From NCBI GenBank assembly GCA_903887325.1, contig CAISPG010000125.1:1-64000 (forward strand): a stretch of DNA of 64,000 nt, in the 5' to 3' direction. The stretch's first letter is position 1. Each line of letters begins with the position of its first letter. This DNA comes from an uncultured Burkholderiales bacterium. GTDB taxonomy: Bacteria > Pseudomonadota > Gammaproteobacteria > Burkholderiales > Burkholderiaceae_C. Under the pieces are notes generated by a model. It saw only the letters and a list, made by a program, of their open reading frames with translations, made no database searches and had not been told where the DNA came from. Below, piece by piece: positions 1-7,938 of the stretch. The position numbers and the translations under genes were made by a program.

Positions 1-55
1 CCGAGCATGCCCTAAGTCCGGAAAACGATTCAAATCGTGGACAAGGGGAAAGTCA

Positions 56-73
56 GATTTATTCAAATAAATC
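56..73. repeat. Perfect 8-bp inverted repeat upstream of the TA operon
   Basis: GATTTATT (56-63) and AATAAATC (66-73) are exact reverse complements separated by CA. The repeat is AT-rich and lies about 45 bp upstream of the -35 box of the toxin-antitoxin operon. No T-run follows it, so it does not look like a terminator. It could be a regulator site or the remnant of a junction; its role is unknown. Confidence 0.5.
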
Positions 74-117
74 ATGAGGTTACGCTGAGTCTGACGGCAA
101 ACGTTGGGACACTAGTG

Positions 118-152
118 TTGACATACCATTAATTTGGAACCAAAATGGAACC
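118..152 (+). promoter_or_regulatory. Promoter and putative autoregulatory operator of the RHH/PIN operon
   Basis: A consensus -35 box TTGACA (118-123) is followed after 17 bp by a -10-like CAAAAT (141-146). Two direct copies of TGGAACC (135-141 and 146-152) flank and overlap the -10, spaced 11 bp, one helical turn. This is what a ribbon-helix-helix antitoxin acting as its own repressor would be expected to bind. Transcription would begin near 153, which leaves a short leader before the ATG at 170. Promoter boxes and repeats are seen directly; autorepression is inferred from the family. Confidence 0.65.
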
Positions 153-169
153 GTTTTGAAAGGGATCCC

Positions 170-415
170 ATGTCCAGCACTATTACCTTAAAAGGCATTC
201 CTGAGAATGTCTACACTGAACTGAAATCATCCGCAGAGGCTAACCGGCGCAGTATCAACAGCGAAGCCATTGCTTGCCTGGAAACGGTATTACTTCCCCA
301 CAAAACATCTGCCTTGGCCCATATTGGCAAAGCTCGGGCGATTCGGAACAGCTTGACAAGCCGGTTATTTAACCCGGATGAGATAGACCAATTCAAAAAG
401 TCTGGTCGCTCATGA
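170..415 (+). CDS. FitA/Arc-like ribbon-helix-helix antitoxin
   Basis: This 81-residue protein starts with a short beta strand (STITLKGIPENVYTEL) followed by two helices containing RRSINSEAIACLE, the layout of FitA/Arc-type RHH DNA-binding domains. The C-terminal half would wrap the PIN toxin encoded next. I chose ATG 170 because AAAGGGA lies just upstream and the predicted transcription start is near 153. An upstream in-frame TTG at 134 falls inside the promoter and is unlikely. The stop overlaps the toxin start by 4 bp (ATGA), which implies translational coupling. The expected role is to neutralise the toxin and repress the operon together with it. Confidence 0.85.
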   Translation: MSSTITLKGIPENVYTELKSSAEANRRSINSEAIACLETVLLPHKTSALAHIGKARAIRNSLTSRLFNPDEIDQFKKSGRS

Positions 416-801
416 TTGTTGTTGATGTCAATGTAGTGGCCTATCTATACCTACCCGGGCCGTTCTCAGCGGCTGCAGAAAACCTGTTGTTAAGCAACTC
501 AGAATGGGCGACCCCCCGGCTGTGGCGAAGCGAATTTCGCAACATTCTGGCCACCTATATGCGCAAAAACCTGCTGAGCCAAGAACAAGCCAACACCATA
601 TTCACCAGCGCAAATGATCTGCTGTCAAACAATGAATACGAAGTTTCCACTTTGCAAGTGCTGCAACTGGCCCATGACAGCGGGTGCTCCGCCTACGACT
701 GCGAGTATGTGGCCCTGGCCCATCACCTGAAACTGCCCATATTCACGGCAGACAAAGCATTGTTGAAGGCATTTCCAGAAGTGGCAGTTGTGCTTTCTTA
801 A
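412..801 (+). CDS. PIN-domain toxin ribonuclease (VapC/FitB-like)
   Basis: A 129-residue PIN-domain protein. The conserved acidic residues that bind Mg2+/Mn2+ are visible: Asp5 in VVDVNV, a Glu in SEFRN, an Asp in SAYDCEYVALA and an Asp in FTADKALL. Proteins of this family are sequence-specific endoribonucleases that cleave tRNA or rRNA and are held inactive by their RHH antitoxin. The gene overlaps the antitoxin by 4 bp and shares its promoter. Length and motif order match complete family members, so the toxin appears intact. Its RNA target cannot be read from the sequence. Confidence 0.88.
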   Translation: MIVVDVNVVAYLYLPGPFSAAAENLLLSNSEWATPRLWRSEFRNILATYMRKNLLSQEQANTIFTSANDLLSNNEYEVSTLQVLQLAHDSGCSAYDCEYVALAHHLKLPIFTADKALLKAFPEVAVVLS

Positions 802-853
802 TCCAATTAATCTGTTCAATAAAGCAAAGCCCCCCGCCACCTAAAATGCCTGC

Positions 854-2314
854 ATGATGTCCTCCAATTCGCTAGACCGTAAATCCCAGGCTTGGTCCGC
901 CCTGTTCTCTGAACCCATGAGCGAGTTGGTGCAGCGCTATACCGCCAGCGTCTTCTTCGACCAGCGTTTGTGGCGGGCCGACATACAAGGCAGTCTGGCG
1001 CACGCGCACATGCTGCAGGCGCAGGGCATCATCAGCGCGCAAGACCTGGCCGACATTCAGCGCGGCATGGCGCAAATCACGCAAGACATTGAAAACGGCC
1101 AATTCGAATGGAAGCTGGAACTCGAAGACGTTCACCTGAACATCGAAGCGCGGTTGACTCACTTGGTCGGCGACGCGGGCAAGCGTCTGCACACCGGGCG
1201 CAGCCGCAACGACCAGGTCGCTACCGATGTGCGCCTGTGGTTGCGTGACGAGATCAACGCCATCAGCGAATTGCTCAAGGCTTTGCAACTCTCGCTGGTC
1301 GAAGTGGCCGCGCAGCACACCGACACCATCATGCCTGGCTTCACGCATTTGCAAGTCGCGCAACCAGTCAGCTTCGGCCACCATTTGCTTGCTTATGTGG
1401 AAATGTTTGCGCGCGACCAGGAACGTTTGCTTGAAGTGCGCGCGCGCACCAACCGCCTGCCGCTGGGCTCGGCGGCGCTGGCCGGTACCACTTACCCGCT
1501 AGACCGCGAACTCGTCGCGCGCACGCTGGGCATGGTGGACGCGCACGGCGCGGCACAAGTTTGTCAAAACAGTTTGGATGCGGTCAGCGACCGCGACTTC
1601 GCCATCGAGTTCACGTCTGCGGCCACGCTGTGCATGTTGCACATCAGCCGCTTGAGCGAAGAGCTCATCATTTGGATGAGCCAGAACTTCGGCTTCATAC
1701 AAATCGCCGACCGCTTCACCACCGGCTCGAGCATCATGCCGCAGAAAAAAAACCCGGACGTGCCCGAACTCGCGCGCGGCAAAACCGGGCGCGTGGTCGG
1801 CCACTTGATGGGGCTGATCACTTTGATGAAAGCCCAACCGCTGGCCTACAACAAAGACAACCAGGAAGACAAAGAGCCGCTGTTTGACACGGTGGACACG
1901 TTGAAAGACACGCTGCGCATCTTTGCTGAAATGATCGGCGGGCAAACCAACCCAAGCACTGACGCGAAAGAAGGCGGCTTGACGGTGAACAAAAACCGCA
2001 TGCAAGAAGCCGCCAGCAAGGGCTACGCCACCGCCACCGACCTGGCCGACTATCTGGTGAAAAAAGGTTTGCCGTTCCGGGATGCGCACGAAACCGTGGC
2101 GCATGCGGTGAAAACCGCGCAAGGTTTGGGCGTGGATTTGTCGGCGCTCACACTCGCACAGTTGCAGGCGTTTCACCCGGCGATTGAGCAAGATGTGTTT
2201 GAGGTGCTGAGTCTGCAAGGATCGCTGAACGCACGCAACACCTTGGGCGGCACGGCACCGGCGCAAGTCAAAAAGCAAATCACAAGACATCAATCACGAC
2301 TGGCAGGTTTATGA
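854..2314 (+). CDS. argH: Argininosuccinate lyase
   Basis: Catalyses the last step of arginine synthesis, cleaving argininosuccinate to arginine and fumarate in the cytosol. The fumarase/aspartase superfamily signature [12 protein letters not shown] is at residues 291-302, HTGRSRNDQ at 113-121 and the FTHLQ His at about 165. The 486-residue length is slightly above the usual 460 because of an N-terminal extension. The start is either of two adjacent ATGs (854, 857). There is no Shine-Dalgarno sequence; instead a TAAAAT hexamer (842-847) ends 6 bp before the ATG, so the mRNA may be leaderless. The stop overlaps the ndh start by 4 bp. Confidence 0.97.
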   Translation: MMSSNSLDRKSQAWSALFSEPMSELVQRYTASVFFDQRLWRADIQGSLAHAHMLQAQGIISAQDLADIQRGMAQITQDIENGQFEWKLELEDVHLNIEARLTHLVGDAGKRLHTGRSRNDQVATDVRLWLRDEINAISELLKALQLSLVEVAAQHTDTIMPGFTHLQVAQPVSFGHHLLAYVEMFARDQERLLEVRARTNRLPLGSAALAGTTYPLDRELVARTLGMVDAHGAAQVCQNSLDAVSDRDFAIEFTSAATLCMLHISRLSEELIIWMSQNFGFIQIADRFTTGSSIMPQKKNPDVPELARGKTGRVVGHLMGLITLMKAQPLAYNKDNQEDKEPLFDTVDTLKDTLRIFAEMIGGQTNPSTDAKEGGLTVNKNRMQEAASKGYATATDLADYLVKKGLPFRDAHETVAHAVKTAQGLGVDLSALTLAQLQAFHPAIEQDVFEVLSLQGSLNARNTLGGTAPAQVKKQITRHQSRLAGL

Positions 2315-3660
2315 ATGCTTCCCGACCCCATGTGGTCATCATCGGCGGCGGCTTCGGCGGTTTAGAAGCGGCCAAATCACTGGCCAAAGCGCCGGTTGAC
2401 ATCACGCTGATCGACAAAACCAACCACCATTTGTTTCAGCCGCTGCTCTATCAGGTAGCGACTGCCGGTCTGGCTGCGCCCGCGATTGCGGCACCGACCC
2501 GCAGCCTGTTCCGGCATCAGGCCAACTTGACCACCTTGATGGCCGAAGTCTCAGACATCGATGCCAAAGAAAAGAAAGTACATTTGTCTGACGGCACCAC
2601 GCTGCTGTTTGATCACTTGATTTTGGCCGCCGGTGCCACGCACAGTTATTTCGGCCACGACGAATGGTCTGCCTTCGCGCCCGGCTTGAAAACCCTGGAA
2701 GACGCGTTTGAGATTCGCCGCAAAGTGCTGTTTGCTTTTGAATCGGCAGAGAAAGAAGCCGACCCGGAAAAACGCCAGAACTGGTTGACACTGTGCGTCA
2801 TAGGCGCGGGACCGACCGGGGTGGAGATGGCGGGCGCGTTTGCAGAAATCGCCCGCCAGACGCTGGTCGGCGAATTCCGTCGCATCAACCCGCACGATGC
2901 CCGCATTTTGTTGATCGAAGGCGGGCCGCGTGTGTTGCAAGCCATGCCCGAATCGCTGAGTCAAAAAGCCTTGGAACAATTGCAAAAACTGGGCGTGGAA
3001 GTGCGTTTGAACGCCATCGTCACCGGCATCGACGCCAGCGGTTTGCAAGTGCGCGGCCCGGCACCTGCGGGTGTGATGGGCACTGTGGACTACCGCATCG
3101 CCAGCCAGTGTGTGGTCTGGGCGGCCGGCGTGGCCGCTTCTCCGCTGGGACAAAAGCTGGCCGCTAACACCGGCTGTCAGATCGACCGTGCCGGTCGCGT
3201 CGTCGTCAGCCCGGACTTGAGTCTGCCCGGTTATCCGCATGTCAATGTGATCGGTGACCTGGCCGCCGCCATGAGCCACAGCCCGGGCAAAGCACCGGCT
3301 GCCGTGCCCGGCGTGTCACCCGGTGCCAAACAAATGGGCAGATGGGTAGCGCGCAACATCTTGGAGCGCATGAAAGGAAAAGCGGCGCATGCGTTCCGCT
3401 ATGCCGACTACGGCAATCTGGCCACCATTGGGCATAACGCTGCGGTGGTTGACCTGAGCACACCGTTTGGGCCGTTGCGGTTTTCCGGGCGCTGGGCTTG
3501 GTGGTTTTGGCTGCTGGCGCACATTTATTTTTTGATCGGCTTTCGCAACCGCTTGGTGGTGCTGATGGACTGGGGCTCTGCTTATTTGAGTTTCAGCCGC
3601 AATGCGCGCGTGGTCGCCGGGACCTTGGACAAACCAATCACGCACGTAGGCGAGAGCTGA
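2311..3660 (+). CDS. ndh: Type II NADH:quinone oxidoreductase
   Basis: Single-subunit, non-proton-pumping NADH dehydrogenase (449 residues) that passes electrons from NADH through FAD to quinone at the inner face of the cytoplasmic membrane. Two Rossmann motifs are visible: GGGFGG at 12-17 for FAD and GAGPTG at 165-170 for NADH. The segment [13 protein letters not shown] near 41-53 and the VNVIGDLA stretch near 310 are typical. A hydrophobic C-terminal region ([17 protein letters not shown]) probably anchors it to the membrane. ATGA overlap with argH suggests co-transcription, although the two functions are unrelated. Confidence 0.93.
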   Translation: MNASRPHVVIIGGGFGGLEAAKSLAKAPVDITLIDKTNHHLFQPLLYQVATAGLAAPAIAAPTRSLFRHQANLTTLMAEVSDIDAKEKKVHLSDGTTLLFDHLILAAGATHSYFGHDEWSAFAPGLKTLEDAFEIRRKVLFAFESAEKEADPEKRQNWLTLCVIGAGPTGVEMAGAFAEIARQTLVGEFRRINPHDARILLIEGGPRVLQAMPESLSQKALEQLQKLGVEVRLNAIVTGIDASGLQVRGPAPAGVMGTVDYRIASQCVVWAAGVAASPLGQKLAANTGCQIDRAGRVVVSPDLSLPGYPHVNVIGDLAAAMSHSPGKAPAAVPGVSPGAKQMGRWVARNILERMKGKAAHAFRYADYGNLATIGHNAAVVDLSTPFGPLRFSGRWAWWFWLLAHIYFLIGFRNRLVVLMDWGSAYLSFSRNARVVAGTLDKPITHVGES

Positions 3661-3677
3661 GTCAAAGACGCAGGAAT

Positions 3678-4103
3678 TTATTCGATACAGGTGATAGGCA
3701 ACGAATCCAGCGCAATAAAACTTTGCGTCATGTTGCGACTTTTCAGGTATTTGTGTTGGACTTCGTAGGCCTCAATTTCCCTGGCTTGCCAGCGCTGGCA
3801 TGCGCGCGCTTCATCTTCAAATTTATGGTTCACCTGTTGCAAATGGTGAACCAGTTCGTGCATCAGCACGGAACGCGCGTAAACATCATTCAGCACATCC
3901 AGATTTTCATTGATCATCACGCCCTTGACCGGGTGGTACAAAGCCTTGACCTTGCAATTGTTCCCCTTGCAAGCCACTTCCTGCAATTCCTTCAAGGGCA
4001 CAAAATGAATCGCTGGGATCTGCTCGGGCACCGGGTAGCCGGACAGCAATTTAATGGTTAAAAACAGTTCCGCAACCAGGCGGGACAAATCATCAGGGTT
4101 CAC
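3678..4103 (-). CDS. Small HExxH putative zinc-metallopeptidase-like protein
   Basis: A protein of about 141 residues with a zincin-type motif HELVHHL near residues 82-88 and a downstream EIEAYEVQ that could supply the third ligand. The family resembles short uncharacterised DUF-type peptidase-like proteins; I cannot name a substrate. I favour the GTG at 4103, which has AGG 7 bp upstream; a TTG at 4109 is possible but too close to that site. No signal peptide is present. The gene begins directly after the terminator hairpin of the upstream binding-protein gene, so its transcription depends on read-through or an unrecognised promoter. Confidence 0.6.
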   Translation of the reverse strand: MNPDDLSRLVAELFLTIKLLSGYPVPEQIPAIHFVPLKELQEVACKGNNCKVKALYHPVKGVMINENLDVLNDVYARSVLMHELVHHLQQVNHKFEDEARACQRWQAREIEAYEVQHKYLKSRNMTQSFIALDSLPITCIE

Positions 4104-4116
4104 ACACAAGCCTACA

Positions 4117-4152
4117 AAAGAAAAAAGGACAAGGCACTTGCCAGCGCCTAGT
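4117..4152 (-). terminator. Rho-independent terminator after the xoxJ-like gene
   Basis: On the minus strand AGGACTAGGC pairs with GCCTTGTCCT (9 of 10 positions) across a 10-nt loop and is followed by TTTTTTCTTTT. It lies about 50 bp after the stop of the substrate-binding protein gene and marks the end of the alcohol dehydrogenase operon. Confidence 0.8.
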
Positions 4153-4198
4153 CCTCAATATCCCACAGTTGCTGATTACGTGAATAACGCTTTACTGA

Positions 4199-4966
4199 TC
4201 AGGGCTTTCTGAGCTTGATGCCGTAATGCGAATAAATGTCGGCCAGGGTGCCGTTGGACAGCAACTGGTCCAGCACTTTGTCGATCGCTTCGACCATGGC
4301 GGCGTCGGTGTTGCGGATGTTGACCGCCACGTTCCAGGTCAGGCCGCTTTCGTCATTGAACACATCGATCATTTGAATGCCAGACGTCGGATTTTGCATC
4401 ACAAAGTAACTGAGTGAGGCAGTGGAAACAGCGCCGCCGTACAACTCGCCTTTGGCCAGATCTTCGATCATGTCGGATTGAAACGCGTAAGGCACCAGTT
4501 TGGCTCCGGCTTTGCCCAGGTATTCAGACGCGGTTGAATTGATCATCACGCCTATACGCTGGCCTTGCAACAACTCGGCTTCTTTGCTGACCACGGCAGA
4601 GCTGGCGGCCAGTCCGAGTATCACACCGGATTTGTTGTACGGCTGGGATTGGCGGTGTTTGCCCTTGCTGCGCTTTTCAGGGTCGCTGATGGCATCAAAC
4701 TGCAAATCGCAATTGACCACATTCGCGCGACGGCGCGGCAGTATCCATTCCATACTCAAAGATAAGCCCAGACCTTTGGCAATTTCGCGCGCCAGTTCGA
4801 CCTGAAATCCGGCTGGACCTGGCTTGCTGCTCGAATACGGCAAAGCGTCCGGGTTGACACAGACCAGCACCGAGCCCACGGCTTTGGCTTCATCCAGCGT
4901 ACGCGCCTGCGCAAGGTTTAACACTGCGGCCAGCACAAAGCTGCAGCCGATTATTTTTTTCATCAT
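4199..4966 (-). CDS. xoxJ: Periplasmic solute-binding protein of the PQQ-dehydrogenase locus (XoxJ/MxaJ-like)
   Basis: A 255-residue family-3-type periplasmic binding protein with a signal peptide (MMKKIIGCSFVLAAVLNLAQA). The fold is indicated by LVCVNPDALPYSS near the mature N-terminus, the GFQVELAREIAKGLG helix and the QGQRIGVMINSTASEYL hinge. In methylotrophs such a protein encoded next to xoxF and xoxG is XoxJ, thought to help activate or deliver partners to the dehydrogenase. Its start overlaps the cytochrome stop (ATGA), so the two are coupled. The name rests on context as much as sequence; a general amino-acid binding protein is the alternative. Confidence 0.75.
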   Translation of the reverse strand: MMKKIIGCSFVLAAVLNLAQARTLDEAKAVGSVLVCVNPDALPYSSSKPGPAGFQVELAREIAKGLGLSLSMEWILPRRRANVVNCDLQFDAISDPEKRSKGKHRQSQPYNKSGVILGLAASSAVVSKEAELLQGQRIGVMINSTASEYLGKAGAKLVPYAFQSDMIEDLAKGELYGGAVSTASLSYFVMQNPTSGIQMIDVFNDESGLTWNVAVNIRNTDAAMVEAIDKVLDQLLSNGTLADIYSHYGIKLRKP

Positions 4967-5328
4967 GACGGATTCTCTGGGTCAACATCGGGTTTGAGCG
5001 AACGGATAAATTTAACAATGGCCCAGATCTTGTCATCTGAGAAGGCGACACCGAATGAGGCCATTCGTCCCGGCTTGCCATTCTTGATACGGTTGAACAA
5101 TTCCTCGTCGGTCTTGGCGCTGTTCATCAATTGTGGCCCTTTGCCTTCTTGGCGGCCGTAGTTTTGATGACAGAAAGCACATATATTTCTGAAGTTGGCT
5201 TTGACATCAAAATCTTTGGCATAAGCGTGCTCTTCCTGCGCCATGGCTGTCAGGCTTGCGGCCGGCAACAAGGCCAGCAACACCAGCATCGGCAGCAAGG
5301 CCTTGAGCAAATAATTAATCACTGACAT
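4963..5328 (-). CDS. xoxG: Small exported c-type cytochrome, probable dehydrogenase electron acceptor (XoxG-like)
   Basis: A 121-residue class I cytochrome c. A signal peptide (about residues 1-31, hydrophobic LLKALLPMLVLLALLPAASL) precedes one haem-binding motif CAFCH; a Met in GKPGRMASFG is the likely axial ligand. It should accept electrons from the PQQ dehydrogenase in the periplasm and pass them to the terminal oxidase chain. ATG 5328 was chosen because AGAGGA lies 5 bp upstream; a GTG at 5352 would precede that site. The protein is shorter than many XoxG cytochromes, so the symbol is by position and function. Confidence 0.8.
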   Translation of the reverse strand: MSVINYLLKALLPMLVLLALLPAASLTAMAQEEHAYAKDFDVKANFRNICAFCHQNYGRQEGKGPQLMNSAKTDEELFNRIKNGKPGRMASFGVAFSDDKIWAIVKFIRSLKPDVDPENPS

Positions 5329-5375
5329 TTTTTCCTCTGAAACTGTATTCACTATTGCATTTAAATTTGAACATT

Positions 5376-5409
5376 GAAAAAAGGGTGGTGCCCTAAGACA
5401 CCACCCTTT
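5376..5409 (-). terminator. Intercistronic terminator/attenuator between xoxF and xoxG
   Basis: On the minus strand AAAGGGTGGTG and CACCACCCTTT form a perfect 11-bp stem with an 8-nt loop, followed by six T. It lies 29 bp after the xoxF stop and about 50 bp before the cytochrome start. It should end most xoxF transcripts or stabilise their 3' end, so downstream genes would be made at a lower level or from another promoter. Confidence 0.85.
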
Positions 5410-5437
5410 CAGATGTTACGACTGAATAACCGTCAGG

Positions 5438-7201
5438 TCAGTCAACCGAGAACACTTTAAGTACGCCTGAGTCTTTAGGCATGCTCTTCCAAGGCTCGCC
5501 CCAGAGGTCGCCGTAACCGTCGCCAACCAGTGAGCCCCAGCCGGTCATGACAGCCACATACTGCTTACCTTTGGCCATGTAGCTGATGGTGCCGCCGACA
5601 CTGCCTTGACCGTTGTTGTGTGACCAGAGTTTCTTGCCGTTCGCTGCGTCGTACGCAGTGAACATGCCGTCAGCTTCAGGCACAAACAGCAGGTTGCCGG
5701 CTGTGCTCAACAGGCCACCGTGAGGAACGCCTTTGGGGTACTTGATTTCATACTTGACAGCGCCAGTGATGGGATCGCGTGCGCGGATGTGGCCCCAGGC
5801 CTTGGTATCTTTGGCAGTTGCGTCTTCACGGGCACCGGTACCTGGACCGTGCATGACAAAGTCAGCACCGATGTTCAACTGAACAACCGGCTCAGTGATG
5901 GGTTCGGTCTTGGTGATTTCCAAGTCCTGGCACCATTCAAAGCCGACTTTGTACAGCAAACCTGTTTTCGGGCTGTATGTACCAGCATTCCAGCTGTAAC
6001 CGCCGGCAATGGCCGGGCACAGGTTGGCGTGCTTGCCGCCTTTGGGATCCCAGCGATCGACCAGGTCACCGTTAGGCTTGATGTCTTTCACAAAGTTGAT
6101 AGCGTCCACACCTTTGTAAACATTCACAGGCTTGCCGGTCGCACGGTCAAACACGAACACGAAGCCAGATTTGGAGGGATGAACCACCAATTTCTTGCCG
6201 TCGCGTTCAATCATCATCAACTCGCCTTGAGCCGGGTCAAAGTCCCATGCATCGTGCGGCAGAACCTGGTGGAAGCTTTTCAGCTTGCCGGTATCAGGGT
6301 CCAGTTGCAACACAGAAGACGTATACAGATTGATACCGGGACGTGGACCTTTGGTCATGTACTCGTCACCAGCCCAGTCATACAAAGGCGCAGGATTGGC
6401 AGTGCCCCACCATACAGTGTTGCTTTCAGCGTCATAGCTGCCGGCCATCCAACCGCCGCCGCCGCCCACTTTGTAGGACTCGCCGCCCCAAGTGTTGCGT
6501 GCATCGGATTCAGTACCGTCGTTACCGCCGGCTGTTTTGAATTCCCAAATCTTGGCGCCGGTCTTGGCATTGACGCCGAAGATAGGACCACGGTCAGGCC
6601 ATTCGCCGCCTTGAGCACCGATGATGATTTTGTCTTTGACCAACAGGGGAGAGCCGGTAAAGCCGACAGTCAGCTTCTCGGAATTCACCAGTTTGGTTTC
6701 AAATTTCAAAGTACCTGTTTTGGCATCAATGGCGACCAATTTGCCATCCAAAGTACCCATGTACAGATTGCCGTAACCGGCAGCCAGGCCGCGGTTGTAA
6801 GGCGAGTGGGTTTGACGAGCGACCAGGTCTTCATTCAGCTTGTGCTTGTAAGTCCAGAGCATTTCGCCGGTAGCGCCGTCCAGGGCATAGACCTGGTTGT
6901 AAGGGCTGCTGTAATACAGCACGCCGTCGATGGCCAAAGGCATGCCTTGCAAGCCGCGGTTTGCGCGGGAAGCCACATGTGACCAGGCTTCATGCATCTT
7001 GCTCACGTTGCCGGTGTTGATTTTGTCAAGACCGCTGTAGTGGTAGGACTTGTATGACCCGTGGTAGGTCATCCAGTTGCCTGGTTCTTTGTCTGCATTT
7101 TGAAGGCGGTTGCCGTCAACTTCGGCGGCAAAAACCGAACCCATGGCCAAGACGCCTGCAGCAATTGCTGACAGCGCCAAAGCTTTGCTCATTTTTTTCA
7201 T
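5438..7201 (-). CDS. xoxF: PQQ-dependent alcohol dehydrogenase, XoxF-like, lanthanide-type active site
   Basis: A 587-residue quinoprotein with a signal peptide ending near AMGSVFA and an eight-bladed propeller. Active-site residues by motif (numbered from this start) are Glu200 (QGGEWPDRG), Asn269 (GTANPAP), catalytic Asp320 and the +2 Asp322 (HDAWDFDP), and Arg353. The extra Asp is the hallmark of lanthanide-dependent enzymes. The vicinal Cys-Cys usually found before VNRG is absent: the equivalent region reads ARQTHSPYNRGLA. A second Cys pair (NLCPA, FEWCQD) is retained. GGGGA 5 bp before ATG 7201 sets the start; ATG 7207 and TTG 7213 are alternatives. It probably oxidises methanol or another short alcohol; the substrate is uncertain. 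Confidence 0.88.
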   Translation of the reverse strand: MKKMSKALALSAIAAGVLAMGSVFAAEVDGNRLQNADKEPGNWMTYHGSYKSYHYSGLDKINTGNVSKMHEAWSHVASRANRGLQGMPLAIDGVLYYSSPYNQVYALDGATGEMLWTYKHKLNEDLVARQTHSPYNRGLAAGYGNLYMGTLDGKLVAIDAKTGTLKFETKLVNSEKLTVGFTGSPLLVKDKIIIGAQGGEWPDRGPIFGVNAKTGAKIWEFKTAGGNDGTESDARNTWGGESYKVGGGGGWMAGSYDAESNTVWWGTANPAPLYDWAGDEYMTKGPRPGINLYTSSVLQLDPDTGKLKSFHQVLPHDAWDFDPAQGELMMIERDGKKLVVHPSKSGFVFVFDRATGKPVNVYKGVDAINFVKDIKPNGDLVDRWDPKGGKHANLCPAIAGGYSWNAGTYSPKTGLLYKVGFEWCQDLEITKTEPITEPVVQLNIGADFVMHGPGTGAREDATAKDTKAWGHIRARDPITGAVKYEIKYPKGVPHGGLLSTAGNLLFVPEADGMFTAYDAANGKKLWSHNNGQGSVGGTISYMAKGKQYVAVMTGWGSLVGDGYGDLWGEPWKSMPKDSGVLKVFSVD

Positions 7202-7312
7202 ACTCATCCCCAAAGGTTAATTTGTTTTCAATACTGAGGGCATTACATTGAAATGCAGGAACGCTAAAAAAGGCGAAACTGCAAACCGGGAAAAATTCCT
7301 TCAGTCAGAAAG

Positions 7313-7345
7313 ATTATAGGCCGATCAAATCTGACTTATATAAGT
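7313..7345 (-). promoter_or_regulatory. xoxF promoter: consensus -10 with a palindrome in place of the -35
   Basis: On the minus strand a perfect TATAAT (7313-7318) lies about 110 bp upstream of the xoxF start. At the place for a -35 box there is no TTGACA-like hexamer but a perfect 12-bp palindrome ACTTATATAAGT (7334-7345). This suggests an activator-dependent or repressed promoter. The boxes are seen; the regulator is unknown. Confidence 0.55.
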
Positions 7346-7429
7346 GATTACCAGCGAATCAGCCTGTTATTTACGTCGCAAAAAGAATGTGAGTATTGAA
7401 ATGAACACTATATTTCAGAGATAGTAAAT

Positions 7430-7454
7430 AAAAAGATTATCAATAAAGGTATTG
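7430..7454 (-). terminator. Weak possible terminator after the small secreted protein gene
   Basis: On the minus strand CAATA-CCTT-TATTG is followed by ATAATCTTTTTATTT. The stem is only 5 bp and AT-rich, so termination would be inefficient. It lies between the small-protein gene and the xoxF promoter. Confidence 0.3.
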
Positions 7455-7471
7455 TACAGACGCCAGGCTTT

Positions 7472-7786
7472 TCATCTGCCGGTTTCGCAATCGGTACGCA
7501 TGATGTTGTTGGCGCTCTCCACCGTCCAACTGTCGCCGTAACCACCGAAGACCAGGCGCATGACATTGGTCATGTTTTGTTTTTCGACCGAATCCTCGGG
7601 TTTGAGTTCTTCCAGCTTGGCCTTGGCCTGAGGAATGGTCATGCCGTCTTCGCGCCACTGCATGGCTTGAGAAGCAAAAATACCAATGTCTTCACAAGTC
7701 ATACTGCCTAAGGGATAGGGCGAGGCAGATGCCTGCAAAGCCGACAGCATGAGTGCGCAAAATAACGCTAAATTGAATTTTTTCAT
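7472..7786 (-). CDS. Small exported two-cysteine protein, function unknown
   Basis: A 104-residue protein with a clear signal peptide (MKKFNLALFCALMLSALQASA) and a mature part of about 80 residues carrying two cysteines, in SMTCEDIG near the N-terminus and RTDCETG near the C-terminus, suited to one disulfide. I do not recognise the family by name; similar short proteins occur in Burkholderiales. ATG 7786 follows GGGGCGGGA. It lies upstream of xoxF on the same strand, but xoxF has its own promoter in the 270-bp gap, so a shared role is only a possibility. Confidence 0.7.
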   Translation of the reverse strand: MKKFNLALFCALMLSALQASASPYPLGSMTCEDIGIFASQAMQWREDGMTIPQAKAKLEELKPEDSVEKQNMTNVMRLVFGGYGDSWTVESANNIMRTDCETGR

Positions 7787-7938
7787 TTCCCGCCCCTTTT
7801 TAAATATGTTCTTATTTTGCAATACCTGACGGCACACCGCCAATCAGGCGGATTTTCAGAGTGAATCCAAGGTTTGTGCGTATGATTTAAAGAAAACACC
7901 GTCTGCGGCCGCGATGACGACAAATAAGGAGACAAAAC

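Noticed and set aside
131..152. Similarity between the TGGAACC repeats of the TA operator and the TTGGAACC core of the inverted repeat at 18978-19043
   Set aside because: Only about 12 bases are alike and the flanks differ, so chance or a shared short motif explains it.
5720..6982. A 420-codon open frame on the plus strand opposite xoxF
   Set aside because: It is the antisense shadow of a high-codon-bias gene; the real protein on the minus strand has clear motifs and a signal peptide.
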